From Meiothermus granaticius NBRC 107808 (GTDB lineage: Bacteria > Deinococcota > Deinococci > Deinococcales > Thermaceae), in contig NZ_QWLB01000009.1 of the NCBI RefSeq assembly GCF_003574355.1, forward strand, positions 1-64,000: DNA of 64,000 nucleotides. The letters run 5' to 3'. Below, piece after piece: positions 23,883-32,685 of this stretch (within the stretch, counting starts at the first letter, position 1; every line of letters begins with the position of its first letter). Under the pieces are notes generated by a model. The model ran no database searches and was not told the origin of the DNA. It saw only the letters and a program-made list of their open reading frames with translations. Both the position numbers and the translations under genes were made by a program.

Positions 23883-26084
23883 ATGTCCGCACGGAAGCTC
23901 CCATCTCACCGCTCACCCCATACCCTGCCGGAGGGGTTCGATCTCCTCGAGGCCACCCATAGCCTGATGGTGGTCTGCACCGATCTAGAGGGGCGCTTCA
24001 CCTACGCCAATCGGGCTTACCTGGAGTACATGGGGCTTCCCGAGCCCCCCTTGGGATCCTCGGCGCTGGAGCAGGTGGCCGCAGAAGATCTGCCGCGGGT
24101 CCTGGAGGCGATTCGGAAAGTCCTGGCCCAGCCCGGTCAGGCCCTTTGGGTGGAGCTCAGCAAGCCCCTGGAGGGGGCCTGGAACCGAAGCCGCTGGGAG
24201 TTCGTGGCCATTTGCGACCCCCAGGGTCACCCTGTAGGGGTCCAGTGTGCGGGCTACGACATCAGCAAGGAGTACCGCCAGGCCCGCTTCCTGGAGGCCT
24301 CGACCCACCTCCTGAGTCTGGGGCTCAAGGGGGTTTTGTCGGCGGAGGCCCTGCTGCAGCAGGCGCTGGATGCGGCTTTAGCCGTGGTGCCTGCGGCCCA
24401 GGCCGGGAGTGCCACCTTGCGGCAACCCGATGGAAAATTTCGCTTCGTAGCCGCCCGAGGCTATGACCTCACCGCCTTGAGGGAGGCCTACCTGAGCCCT
24501 CAGGAGCTGCTCTGGCGAAGCCGGCATATTCAGGCGCGGGTGTTCAGTCAGGCTGACCTCGAGCGCTTCGACGCGGCTCTGGATCCCGAGCGGCAGGCCC
24601 TGCTGTGGGGGCCGGGCCGCACCGGGAGCATCCAGGCCATGCTGGCCATCCCGGTGGTGGTAGAGGGCCAGCCTCGAGCCTACCTCTACCTGGACCACTT
24701 TGACCGAGCGGAGGCCTTTGACCCTCTGGATTTGCACCACGCTGAAGGGTTGGCCCACCACGTGGCCTGGCTGCTGTTTGGGGGCGAGCTGCGCAAGAAG
24801 GCCTACTTGAGTCGCTATGCGGATTTTCAGACCGGGCTCCCCAATACCCGAAGCCTGCGGGAAGCGCTGGAGAAACTGCCCCCCGGGCCCCGGGCCCTGC
24901 TGGCCCTGCAGTGCCGCTCGCTGGAACGAATCCAGCGGCTCGAGGGGGAGGCCGTCTGGGCGACGGTCGTGCGGGAGTTGGGTCACAGCCTGCAACGCAG
25001 GTTGCGCCCCACCGATCGCCTGGCCTTCAAGGAGGGCACCTTTTGGCTGCTGCTGGAGGGGGTGCAAAAGGCCGAGGAGGTCTATGCCGTTCTGGGTCGG
25101 CTGAAGGGTGAGGTGAGGGTTGAACTCGAGGCCCGCTGGCCCCAGCTGGACTTCAGCCCGCGCGTCGGGGTGGTCCTGGCCGAGCCAAACCAGTCCCCTC
25201 CAGAGCTGCTGCAAGCCGCTAAGGTAGCCCTCGAGCAAAGCCACCACCCCGATTCCATCAGCGTATTCAACCCCACCCTGGCCGCGCGGACCAGGGAGGG
25301 CGATAGCCTGCGCCAGGCCCTCAGCCAGGCCCTTCGGCGGCGCCGGGCCGAAAGCCCGCCGGATGGCTTCGCCCTCCATTACCAACCGATCAAAACCCTC
25401 ACCGATCAGCGGCTCCACCACTTCGAGGCACTGCTGCGCTGGACGGTCCCTGAACTGGGGCCCATCCCCCCGGGAAAGTTCCTGCCCTTGGCCGAAGAAG
25501 AGGGGTGGATGCCGGAGCTGGGGGACTGGGTGGTGAAGGTGGCAGCCCAGCAGTCGGCCCGGTGGGGGATTCCGGTGGCGGTTAATCTATCCGGCAGCCA
25601 GCTCGAGCCGGACTTGCTCCACCGGGTATCGGTCTACCTGGAGCGCTACCGCCTCTCCCCCCAGCAGCTCATCTTTGAGGTCACAGAACAGGTGATCCTG
25701 GAAGAATCCAGCCTAGAGCTGCTGCAAAGCCTTGTGGCGGGGGGACACCCGCTGCATCTGGACGATTTTGGCTCGGGGCTGTCTTCCCTCGAGCGGCTCA
25801 CCCGGCTGCCTCTGGCTGCGGTTAAGCTGGATCGGGGATTTGTGGCAAACCTGGGTCTAACCCCCCACCGGGAGACCCCCGAAGCCCGCCTGCTGCGGGC
25901 GCTGCGCGGGCTGGGGAGCAGCCTGGGGGTTGATCTGATCGTGGAGGGGATTGAGACCCCAGAGCAGCTCGAGTTCCTCCTGGCCGAGGGGTTTGCTCTC
26001 GGCCAGGGGTTCCTTCTGGGCCGCCCAGCCATCTACTCCGAGGCGGAGGTCCAGCAACTTCGCGGAGGTTCAGATCGAGCCTAA
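23883..26084 (+). CDS. PAS-GAF-(degenerate GGDEF)-EAL c-di-GMP phosphodiesterase
   Basis: A 733-residue protein. PAS spans about 20-130 (TDLEGRFTYANRAYLEYMG), GAF about 140-300, a degenerate cyclase domain about 310-470 and EAL about 480-725. The cyclase loop reads LAFKEGTFWLLL instead of GGDEF, so that domain cannot make c-di-GMP and may bind GTP as a regulator. The EAL domain keeps its motifs: FEALLRW, NLSGSQL, FEVTEQ, LDDFGSGLSS, KLDRGF and VEGIET. It should hydrolyse c-di-GMP. It overlaps the next gene. Confidence 0.88.
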   Translation: MSARKLPSHRSPHTLPEGFDLLEATHSLMVVCTDLEGRFTYANRAYLEYMGLPEPPLGSSALEQVAAEDLPRVLEAIRKVLAQPGQALWVELSKPLEGAWNRSRWEFVAICDPQGHPVGVQCAGYDISKEYRQARFLEASTHLLSLGLKGVLSAEALLQQALDAALAVVPAAQAGSATLRQPDGKFRFVAARGYDLTALREAYLSPQELLWRSRHIQARVFSQADLERFDAALDPERQALLWGPGRTGSIQAMLAIPVVVEGQPRAYLYLDHFDRAEAFDPLDLHHAEGLAHHVAWLLFGGELRKKAYLSRYADFQTGLPNTRSLREALEKLPPGPRALLALQCRSLERIQRLEGEAVWATVVRELGHSLQRRLRPTDRLAFKEGTFWLLLEGVQKAEEVYAVLGRLKGEVRVELEARWPQLDFSPRVGVVLAEPNQSPPELLQAAKVALEQSHHPDSISVFNPTLAARTREGDSLRQALSQALRRRRAESPPDGFALHYQPIKTLTDQRLHHFEALLRWTVPELGPIPPGKFLPLAEEEGWMPELGDWVVKVAAQQSARWGIPVAVNLSGSQLEPDLLHRVSVYLERYRLSPQQLIFEVTEQVILEESSLELLQSLVAGGHPLHLDDFGSGLSSLERLTRLPLAAVKLDRGFVANLGLTPHRETPEARLLRALRGLGSSLGVDLIVEGIETPEQLEFLLAEGFALGQGFLLGRPAIYSEAEVQQLRGGSDRA

Positions 26085-28365
26085 AGCACCCCGTCTACGC
26101 CGATTAGGCCCACCTTGGTTTTACTGGGGGGTCGCGTTGGCTGCGCTCGGCCTCGGCTGGCTGGAGGAGGGCTTGGGGATTTTGCCGGCCCATCGCCTGC
26201 CCTGGTTCATGATTTTTGTTGCAACCGTGGCCAGCGCCTATGGCCTGGCCTGGGGGCTGCTCGCGGTGGGGATTTCTGCCCTGGCAATGCTGGCCCTCTC
26301 CAGCTTCGGCCCATGGGACCTGATCCTCCTGCTGCTCTCTGCTGGGATCGCCCATAGCCTGGGGTCGAGTCTCCGATGGGCGCACCGAAGGGCGAGAGAT
26401 CTGGCCAAGAATCAGGGCCTGCTCACAGAGGCCTTGCAAACCCTCACTGGGATTGAGGAGCGCGGGGCCCTCTTACAGACCCTGCCCAGATGCCTGGCCC
26501 GCCTGGGAGAGGGGGGGCATGTGGGGGTTTGGGTGCCTCAAGGGAAAAGTTTCCGCTGCCTCAACTGCGTTCCCCCAATCAGCCTCCAAGAGATCTCCGC
26601 TCAGGGGATCGTAGGCCGGGCCCTGCGGCTGGGAAAACCCGTGTATATCCCGGATGTGCGCAGGGAACCAGATCACATAGCCACCCCAGGCCTGGCTACC
26701 CTGGCCGAGCTGGCCCTACCCCTCTTTGAACGGGGTGAGGGAGTGGCGGTGTTGAACCTGGAGCGGACCAAGCCGTTCAGGCCCGAGGAGGTGGAAGGCC
26801 TGGCCCGATTCGCCGATACGGTAAGCCTCCTGCTCGATCGCCTGACCGATCTGGAGCTACGCCGCCTCCTCTCGGAACTGGCCGCTGAGCTGCAAGAGGT
26901 TGGCACCTTGAAGGAAGCTGCTGAGCGGGCCCTCTCCCTGATCCTGAAAGGGCTCAGGCTGGAGGCAGGGGTGATCTGGGAAGCCCGGGGAGCTCGGATG
27001 CAGGCGCTGGGCTGTCGGGGGGTGACCGAACCCAACCTGCTGAGCGCCCTGCAGGAGGGACTGCCCTTTGGCAAGGGCTTGGTCTGGGAAGTGTGCCGAA
27101 CGGGCACCCCCTACTACACCCAGCCCTACGAAGAAGAGCCTCGGGAAGTAGGGGAGTTGGAGGCGATGGGCTGGAGTACCTTTGTGGCCCATCCAGTGGT
27201 TACTCCAGGCGCCGGGCAGAGTCGTTTTGTCCTGGTCGTGGGGGAAAAACAGCAGCGATCCTGGCGGAAAGCGGAACAAGAGCTTCTGTTCCTCTTCTGC
27301 CACACCCTTGGGATTGGACTGGAACGCCTGGTGGAGAAGGCGCGCTTCGCGGGGGTGAACCAGCTCACGCAGGAGCTGTTGGATCGCTCCTCCGAGGAAC
27401 TCTACCAGAGGCTGCTCCAGAAGGCTGTGGATCAGGTGCCTGGCAGCGAGGTGGGCAGTCTGCTTGTCCTGGAGGGGGGAAAGTACCGCTTCAAAGCAGC
27501 GGTGGGCTATGACTTGGCGGGGTTAGGGACTTTTGTGGCCAGTCCTGAAGAGACCCTCCTGTGGTACGGGCTGGGCGAGGAACAGGCCAAGCAGGGCGAG
27601 CCCCGACTCCTGATCGCCGGGGAGCGCTCGATTGCGGAGGTGAGCTACCAGACCGCCCCACCTGAGGTGATGGATACCGCAGGCCGGGTCAGGGAAATCC
27701 AAGCCAACCTTTGCCTTCCTATGCCGTATAGGGGAGAGGTGATCGCCTATTTGAACCTAGACAACCTACACGACCCCCAGGCTTTTGGACAGGACAGCCT
27801 TGGTGCTGCCCGCTTTTTTGCCGCCCCCCTGGCCACCCTTCTGCATGAAAGCCGTACCCATCAGCTCTTAGAACAAGCCGCCCTCACCGATTCCCTGACC
27901 GGGCTGCCCAATCGCCGGGCATTTGACCGCATCTTTTTGGAGGAGCTCGAAAGGGCCGCGCGCTACGGTCATCCCCTCTCGCTGGCGGTGCTTGATCTGA
28001 AGGGGTTCAAAGCGGTTAACGACCGCCTCGGCCACACCACCGGGGACCAGGCCCTGATCGAGGTAGCGGAAACCCTGGACCGGGAACGGCGCGGCGGCGA
28101 CCACCTGTTTCGCTGGGGCGGGGATGAGTTTGCCGCCATCTTTCCCCATACAACCAGAGCAGAGGCCCTCAAGGTCGTCTCCCGATATGCCCAGGCCATT
28201 GGAGGCATCCGGTTCGGAGAGTCCAGCTTGGGGGTGAATATCGGGCTGGCAACCCATCTGGAGGATGGGCGGACTCCAGATGAGCTGCTCATTGCCGCCG
28301 ATACCCGCATGTACCAGGCCAAGGCCTTGGGGGTGACGGTGGCCTCCTTGCCTGAAGGAGCATGA
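25993..28365 (+). CDS. Membrane GAF-GGDEF diguanylate cyclase
   Basis: About 790 residues. Four TM helices (FYWGVALAALGLGWL to IAHSLGSSL) are followed by three GAF-like domains and a C-terminal GGDEF domain. That domain has LTDSLTGLPNRRAFDRIF and the intact loop FRWGGDEFAAIF. An inhibitory RxxD (RGGD) sits exactly five residues before the loop, so product feedback is likely. The start is uncertain: only TTG codons exist (25951, 25993, 26137), and the gene overlaps the EAL gene unless the shortest is used, which would cut into the first TM helix. Confidence 0.8.
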   Translation: MLSARGSFWAAQPSTPRRRSSNFAEVQIEPKAPRLRRLGPPWFYWGVALAALGLGWLEEGLGILPAHRLPWFMIFVATVASAYGLAWGLLAVGISALAMLALSSFGPWDLILLLLSAGIAHSLGSSLRWAHRRARDLAKNQGLLTEALQTLTGIEERGALLQTLPRCLARLGEGGHVGVWVPQGKSFRCLNCVPPISLQEISAQGIVGRALRLGKPVYIPDVRREPDHIATPGLATLAELALPLFERGEGVAVLNLERTKPFRPEEVEGLARFADTVSLLLDRLTDLELRRLLSELAAELQEVGTLKEAAERALSLILKGLRLEAGVIWEARGARMQALGCRGVTEPNLLSALQEGLPFGKGLVWEVCRTGTPYYTQPYEEEPREVGELEAMGWSTFVAHPVVTPGAGQSRFVLVVGEKQQRSWRKAEQELLFLFCHTLGIGLERLVEKARFAGVNQLTQELLDRSSEELYQRLLQKAVDQVPGSEVGSLLVLEGGKYRFKAAVGYDLAGLGTFVASPEETLLWYGLGEEQAKQGEPRLLIAGERSIAEVSYQTAPPEVMDTAGRVREIQANLCLPMPYRGEVIAYLNLDNLHDPQAFGQDSLGAARFFAAPLATLLHESRTHQLLEQAALTDSLTGLPNRRAFDRIFLEELERAARYGHPLSLAVLDLKGFKAVNDRLGHTTGDQALIEVAETLDRERRGGDHLFRWGGDEFAAIFPHTTRAEALKVVSRYAQAIGGIRFGESSLGVNIGLATHLEDGRTPDELLIAADTRMYQAKALGVTVASLPEGA

Positions 28366-28458
28366 CCCCGTTACAACCAGGGTGGATATCCAGGTATTTT
28401 CTCACAGGTAACCTTCCTTGAACCGGTTAAGCTGAGGCCACAGAAACAGGAGCTTGCA

Positions 28459-28914
28459 ATGAGCATCACCGGCTGGCTACAGGGTTGGCTTCGCGGCGGT
28501 TCTCCAAAGCCACTGCTCCTTTCGGAGCAGGAACGGCATTTTCAGGGTCTGGATGTACAGGCGGTGCTCGAGGCCCACCTTGCCTGGCGCAAACGCCTGG
28601 AGGACGCCATTCAGGGCCGCCTGGAGGGAGAGCTCGACCTTTCGGTTATCGTCCGGGACAACGTGTGCCAGCTGGGTCAGTGGATCTACGGCCCGGCCAA
28701 GTACAGTTTGCTGACCGCCCATCCGGAATTTGCCGATTTGCGCGAAGCCCATCGGCGCTTTCATCTGACCGCAGCCCGGGTTGTACAAACCCTGCGCTTG
28801 CAGGGCCTGGAGCCGGCACGGCGGATTTTGGAGGGCGAGTTTGATCAGCACTCCAAAGCCATCGTGCAAAACCTGGCGCTCCTCATGGAAAAAGAGCGGA
28901 GCTTGTCCCCATAA
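28459..28914 (+). CDS. Stand-alone CZB (chemoreceptor zinc-binding) domain protein
   Basis: A 151-residue protein made almost entirely of a CZB domain. It has the His in EAHLAWRKRL, the core C-x-L-G-x-W-I-Y-G (VCQLGQWIYGPAKYS), and the REAHRRFH His pair. In CZB proteins three His and one Cys bind zinc tightly. In E. coli DgcZ this domain is fused to a GGDEF domain and represses it when zinc is bound. Here it is unfused, 93 bp after a GGDEF gene, so it may sense zinc for the cluster in trans. CAGGAG precedes the ATG. Confidence 0.8.
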   Translation: MSITGWLQGWLRGGSPKPLLLSEQERHFQGLDVQAVLEAHLAWRKRLEDAIQGRLEGELDLSVIVRDNVCQLGQWIYGPAKYSLLTAHPEFADLREAHRRFHLTAARVVQTLRLQGLEPARRILEGEFDQHSKAIVQNLALLMEKERSLSP

Positions 28915-28917
28915 CCC

Positions 28918-29961
28918 TCAGCCGGGAGAAGGCTCCTCGAGCCCCTCCACCTGCAGGCGCAGGGATTCCAGGTCCATCTTGGCGTAGATCGCGCTGGTAT
29001 TGACATCGGCGTGCCCCAGTAACCGGGCGGTGGCGTAGAGGTCCTTGAGGCCCCGGTAGAAGCGGGTCCCGGCGGTGTGGCGCAGGGTATGCACCCCACG
29101 GTAGCGGGCAGGGAAGTCCAGCTCCTGAAAGTGTTGGGCAAAGCGCAGCTGCAGCATCCGGGGGCTCATTCGCCGGCCCGCGGCCTTCCGGCCCCCCAGG
29201 TTGATCAGCAGGGCCGGTTCCCCGGCCACGGCGTAGGCCAGGCGCAGCTTCAGCCATCGGCTGAGCTCTTGCAGCAGGCTGTGCCCCAGCGGCAGGGTTC
29301 GGGCCTTACCCCCCTTGCCCTTTTGGACCTCCAGCAGCCCTTCGGCCAAAAACACGTGGGCTGCGTCCAGCGCCACCACCTCGGAGAGCCGCAGCCCGGC
29401 CTCACCCATCAGCCGGGCGGCCAGATGATCCCGCTGCGACTCCGCATCATCGCCAGACAGGTGCTCCAGAAGCCGCCGGTATAGGGCTTGAGGCAGGGCT
29501 GGACGGCGCTCGTGGGCCGGGGTAGGGTCGCTGGGGGCGGGGGTCTCGGGCACCCCGGATACCCCTGCCCAGGCCAAGGCCCGGTACAGGCTGCGCACCC
29601 CGGCCAGCCGGGTGGCCAGGCTCGAGGGCCTCAGCCTCTTGCGCTGCCGAGGATCCGCCAGGTGCCCGCCTTCAGTCCCCAGGGCGTGCAGCCAGGCGTC
29701 GATCTCGTCCGACCCCACCTCCCATAGCGCCACCCGGGGGCCTTGAGCCTCTGGGGGCCAGACCCAGGCCAGGAAATCGCGGATCCCAACCTCATAGGTC
29801 TCCAGGGTCCGAGGGCTGATGGCCGCCCGGCGCCGCCCCTTGAGCGCCAGGTAAGTGCGGTGCAGCTCGAGCAGCCGCGCCTCATCGCGCTCCTGCAGGG
29901 CTTGCAGGGCGGCAACCCTGCGCTTTTTAGGGTCCTGCCAATGGCTGCGTGAAACCAGCAT
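28918..29961 (-). CDS. xer: XerC/D-type tyrosine recombinase
   Basis: A 347-residue recombinase. A SAM-like core-binding domain covers about 25-150, and the catalytic domain carries the full set: Arg in GEAGLRLSEV, Lys in KGKGGKARTL, HTLRH (His-x-x-Arg), and LLGHADVNTSAIY (His and the nucleophile Tyr). The length is above the 300 of typical XerC/D, owing to an N-terminal extension. A perfect 28-bp dif-like palindrome lies 16 bp upstream of the ATG. It converges with the CZB gene, stop to stop, 3 bp apart. Confidence 0.88.
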   Translation of the reverse strand: MLVSRSHWQDPKKRRVAALQALQERDEARLLELHRTYLALKGRRRAAISPRTLETYEVGIRDFLAWVWPPEAQGPRVALWEVGSDEIDAWLHALGTEGGHLADPRQRKRLRPSSLATRLAGVRSLYRALAWAGVSGVPETPAPSDPTPAHERRPALPQALYRRLLEHLSGDDAESQRDHLAARLMGEAGLRLSEVVALDAAHVFLAEGLLEVQKGKGGKARTLPLGHSLLQELSRWLKLRLAYAVAGEPALLINLGGRKAAGRRMSPRMLQLRFAQHFQELDFPARYRGVHTLRHTAGTRFYRGLKDLYATARLLGHADVNTSAIYAKMDLESLRLQVEGLEEPSPG

Positions 29962-29977
29962 GACCGTAGCCTACCAT

Positions 29978-30005
29978 ATTTCGCCTAATTGCACTTAGGC
30001 GAAAT
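29978..30005. other. dif-like recombination site, 11-6-11 perfect inverted repeat
   Basis: ATTTCGCCTAA (29978-29988), the spacer TTGCAC (29989-29994) and TTAGGCGAAAT (29995-30005) form perfect 11-bp arms around a 6-bp centre. Symmetry stops exactly at the arm ends. This is the geometry of chromosomal dif sites, whose arms also meet the centre as ...TAA/TTA.... It lies just upstream of a Xer-type recombinase gene. The alternative is an operator of that gene, since it covers the expected promoter. Confidence 0.6.
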
Positions 30006-30092
30006 TCGCTCCTCTGACCCCAGGGCAGGGTCGCGGCATGCTCTAGGCCAAGGCAACTTCCCTCGAGCCCCGGTTTTCCCCCAAGGATGGGG

Positions 30093-31445
30093 CTACTCCC
30101 GCGTCAAGCGGTAGTGAATGCCCTTCGCATCGACCCGGATCAGGTGCAGCACCGGCCCGGCCCCGGTCATCTCAAAATAGGCCTCGAAGGTCTCGGTCTG
30201 GTCCTTGAAGCGGTTGGTCAGGGTCATGCGCCAGTCGCTCAGGGTCATGCGGCCCTGGTATTTTTGCGAGTAAAACTGCTGCGAGCCCACAAAGCCGCTG
30301 GCCCCGTTGTGGGCCGAGCTATAGGTTCCACCCTGGTTGAAGGTGAAGGTATCGGCTGTGCTCACCGCGTTCATGCCCGCATAGGCCCCCGTGATCGAGT
30401 TGTAGTACTGCCCGGCGGCGGAACTGCTCGAGGTCCATTTGCCGGTCAGGTCGGCGGCCTTGACCGCGAACTTGTTGTAGCCGTACATCTTGCCCACCGC
30501 CTCGATGTTGGGAAACTCCTTCTGAAAAGCGGCAAAACTCGGAGCCACCACCTGAATGGCATACCCCAGACCCTTGTCAAAGCTGATGTAGAGGGCCACG
30601 TGCTTGCGGGCCCCGGTGGCGACCTCGGTAGCGCTGCCCTCACCAAAGTAGAGGCAGAAATAGCAGGTGTCGTTCTTGAACACCTTGAGCTCATCCACCT
30701 TGTAGCGGGGAGCCACCAGGCGGCTCCAGTAATAGTTGACCCTGTCCTGCTCGTTGCCCATCACCCACATGTTTTCCGGTAGCGGCATCCCGTAGTGCAG
30801 CAGCACCACCACTTCGCCCCTGGCCACCCGCACGAAGCCGTTTTCGACGGTGGCCACCCAGCCGTCGTTGAAGCGGGTGGTGGGGGTGGAGATGCTGCGA
30901 GCGCTGGCGGGGGCGTTGCTGGGCGGGCGGGCCACGTTTTGCGGCGGGGCCTGGGCGGCCTTGGGCTTGCTGAGCTTGAGCGAGCTATTGAAGCGGTCGA
31001 ACAGGTCGAAGAGCTTCTCGTCGGTGGTGATGTAGAGGATGCTGGCCACGCGCCCGTTGCCGGTAAAGGTGGAGAGCAGCACCACATAGTTGAGCCCATC
31101 CTGCGAGGCCGCCAGGCCCCCGGCCAGGTTCTGGTAGTCGCCGTTGGGCGGCCCCATCTCGGTGGTGGGCTCGCCCGAAAGCCCCAGACCCTCGGCCACC
31201 AGCCGCTTCCACTCGCCCCTGAAGTTTTGCTCGGGATCGTTGCCCGCCGGTACGCTGGCATACAGCACGATGGTGCCGAAGAACTCCTTGGTTTGCAGCG
31301 CCAGCATCACCCCCCCTTGCAGGTTGCTGTTCTTCCAGCCCTGGGGCGGGGTATAGTCGAAGATATCGAAGGTCTCGGCCAGGGCACCCCCCCAGCCGAA
31401 CCCCATCAGAAGAATTGCACCCACCAGGCCACGCAGCCGTTTCAT
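30093..31445 (-). CDS. Secreted protein with lipocalin-like C-terminus, function unknown
   Basis: A 450-residue protein with a clear signal peptide (LVGAILLMGFGWGGALA). The N-terminal part begins FDIFDYTPPQGW. A Pro/Ala/Ser linker lies at about 165-185. The C-terminal 110 residues (LTGKWTSSSSAAGQ, then FTFNQGGTY and HYRLT) resemble small beta-barrel lipocalin-like domains. A CYFC pair in mid-protein may form a disulfide. It is probably exported. No neighbour suggests a role. Confidence 0.65.
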   Translation of the reverse strand: MKRLRGLVGAILLMGFGWGGALAETFDIFDYTPPQGWKNSNLQGGVMLALQTKEFFGTIVLYASVPAGNDPEQNFRGEWKRLVAEGLGLSGEPTTEMGPPNGDYQNLAGGLAASQDGLNYVVLLSTFTGNGRVASILYITTDEKLFDLFDRFNSSLKLSKPKAAQAPPQNVARPPSNAPASARSISTPTTRFNDGWVATVENGFVRVARGEVVVLLHYGMPLPENMWVMGNEQDRVNYYWSRLVAPRYKVDELKVFKNDTCYFCLYFGEGSATEVATGARKHVALYISFDKGLGYAIQVVAPSFAAFQKEFPNIEAVGKMYGYNKFAVKAADLTGKWTSSSSAAGQYYNSITGAYAGMNAVSTADTFTFNQGGTYSSAHNGASGFVGSQQFYSQKYQGRMTLSDWRMTLTNRFKDQTETFEAYFEMTGAGPVLHLIRVDAKGIHYRLTRE

Positions 31446-31500
31446 GCGTCCACCTCCTAATAGTTCCCGCCCAGCTTACGTGAAGATGGATGACTGAAGC

Positions 31501-31731
31501 ATGACCAACCGACCCCTCAAAACTTGCGACGAGTGCGGGAGCTTGTTCTTTGCTGACACCTCGCGCATGGATTCCCTGTGCCCAGAGTGTGCGCATCTGC
31601 TTTACGGATATGAGCCCTGTGTCCACACCTTTGTGAACGGACGTTGCTCGAGATGCCATTGGGACGGCTCCGTTTCGGATTATGGTCGGAAGCTGAAACA
31701 AGAGCGGGACGACGGCGATTTGGGTGCCTGA
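31501..31731 (+). CDS. Small zinc-ribbon protein
   Basis: A 76-residue protein with three Cys pairs: CDECG (residues 9-13), CPEC (27-30) and CSRC (49-52), plus a Cys-His at 40-42. This fits one or two zinc ribbons. I recognise no family. The ATG at 31501 has no strong ribosome site. It diverges from the secreted protein gene across 55 bp. Confidence 0.5.
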   Translation: MTNRPLKTCDECGSLFFADTSRMDSLCPECAHLLYGYEPCVHTFVNGRCSRCHWDGSVSDYGRKLKQERDDGDLGA

Positions 31732-31871
31732 TCTGAGGGCTAGGCTTGGGCCTGGAGTTCGCCAAATGCGAGACCCGCGACACGGTCGGTGTTGGGGTGC
31801 CGCTATGGCCTATCGCTGAGGAACGCATTTTCAGCAGAACTTGATTTATGGTTTTATGGTAATCTGTACGT

Positions 31872-32129
31872 ATGGCAACTTCGGCAGGGAAGGTGAAAGT
31901 GACCCTGACCTTAGACCTCGAGGTAGTGCGGGCCTACCGGCTGGCGGCGGCCCGTAAGGGGCTGCGGGACAACCAGGTGGTCGAGGAGGCCCTGCGCGCT
32001 CAGCTCGGGGTGGGGGCGATGGAGGCGCTCTTGAAAGCCGCCCCCAGGATGGACGAGGCCCAGGCGGTACAGGCCGCCAACGAGGAACTGCGGGCCTACC
32101 GCAAGGCCAGAGGCAAAGCCAAACCATGA
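31872..32129 (+). CDS. Ribbon-helix-helix antitoxin
   Basis: An 85-residue protein. KVKVTLTLDLEVVRAYRLAA then ARKGLRDNQVVEEAL is a ribbon-helix-helix fold, and the charged C-terminal tail would bind the toxin. TAATCT ends 6 nt before the ATG, so the message is probably leaderless. Its stop overlaps the toxin start (ATGA). Confidence 0.75.
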   Translation: MATSAGKVKVTLTLDLEVVRAYRLAAARKGLRDNQVVEEALRAQLGVGAMEALLKAAPRMDEAQAVQAANEELRAYRKARGKAKP

Positions 32130-32551
32130 GGGCGGTGCTCGATAGCACCGTCTACGCTGCGGCGGCGCTCAACGAGGGGGCGAGCCACCGCATCGTGAAG
32201 GCGTTCATTGAGGAGGGGTTCTTCACCGCCATCGTTAGCCACAACCTGCTTGCGGAGATTCGAGGCGTGCTGTGGCGGCCTCGGTTCAGCTTCAGCCAGG
32301 GTCCGGTGGACCGCTACCTGACCGCCATCTTCTTCAACGCCGAGCTGCATCCCGACATGCCCAACCCGCCCCGCCGCAGCCGGGATCCCAACGATGACTA
32401 CCTGCTGGCGCTGGCCCTGGAAGCCAAGGCAGATGTGATGGTGAGCGAAAACTGGGATTTACTCGAGGTCGGTTCCCTCGAGGGCCGCATCCCGACTCTG
32501 AACACAAGGTCTTTCCTGCGGCTGCTGCGCGAGGGTGGGCTCGAGGGTTGA
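32126..32551 (+). CDS. PIN-domain toxin (COG1569 type)
   Basis: A 141-residue PIN protein. The first Asp is in AVLDSTVYAAA, the Glu in NLLAEI, and an acidic cluster in RDPNDDYLLALALEAKADV (about 88-106), then SENWDLL. The length and DPNDDYLL motif match the COG1569 group. These PIN proteins are ribonucleases held by their antitoxin. The catalytic set is intact. 32552-32685 holds no further gene. Confidence 0.8.
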   Translation: MRAVLDSTVYAAAALNEGASHRIVKAFIEEGFFTAIVSHNLLAEIRGVLWRPRFSFSQGPVDRYLTAIFFNAELHPDMPNPPRRSRDPNDDYLLALALEAKADVMVSENWDLLEVGSLEGRIPTLNTRSFLRLLREGGLEG

Positions 32552-32685
32552 GGCGCAACTTCCCGACCAGACGAAGCCAGATGCCGATGATTGATCTGGC
32601 ATCAAACCACCACAGATGCAACACCTGCCTCCTGGACTTCCTGAGGCAGCTCGAGGCTGGCGCTTTGGTTTGCGCATGGGTTAGG

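Noticed and set aside
29962-30092. tRNA attachment site for the recombinase
   Set aside because: No cloverleaf can be drawn in this stretch or nearby, so the dif-like palindrome is the better explanation.
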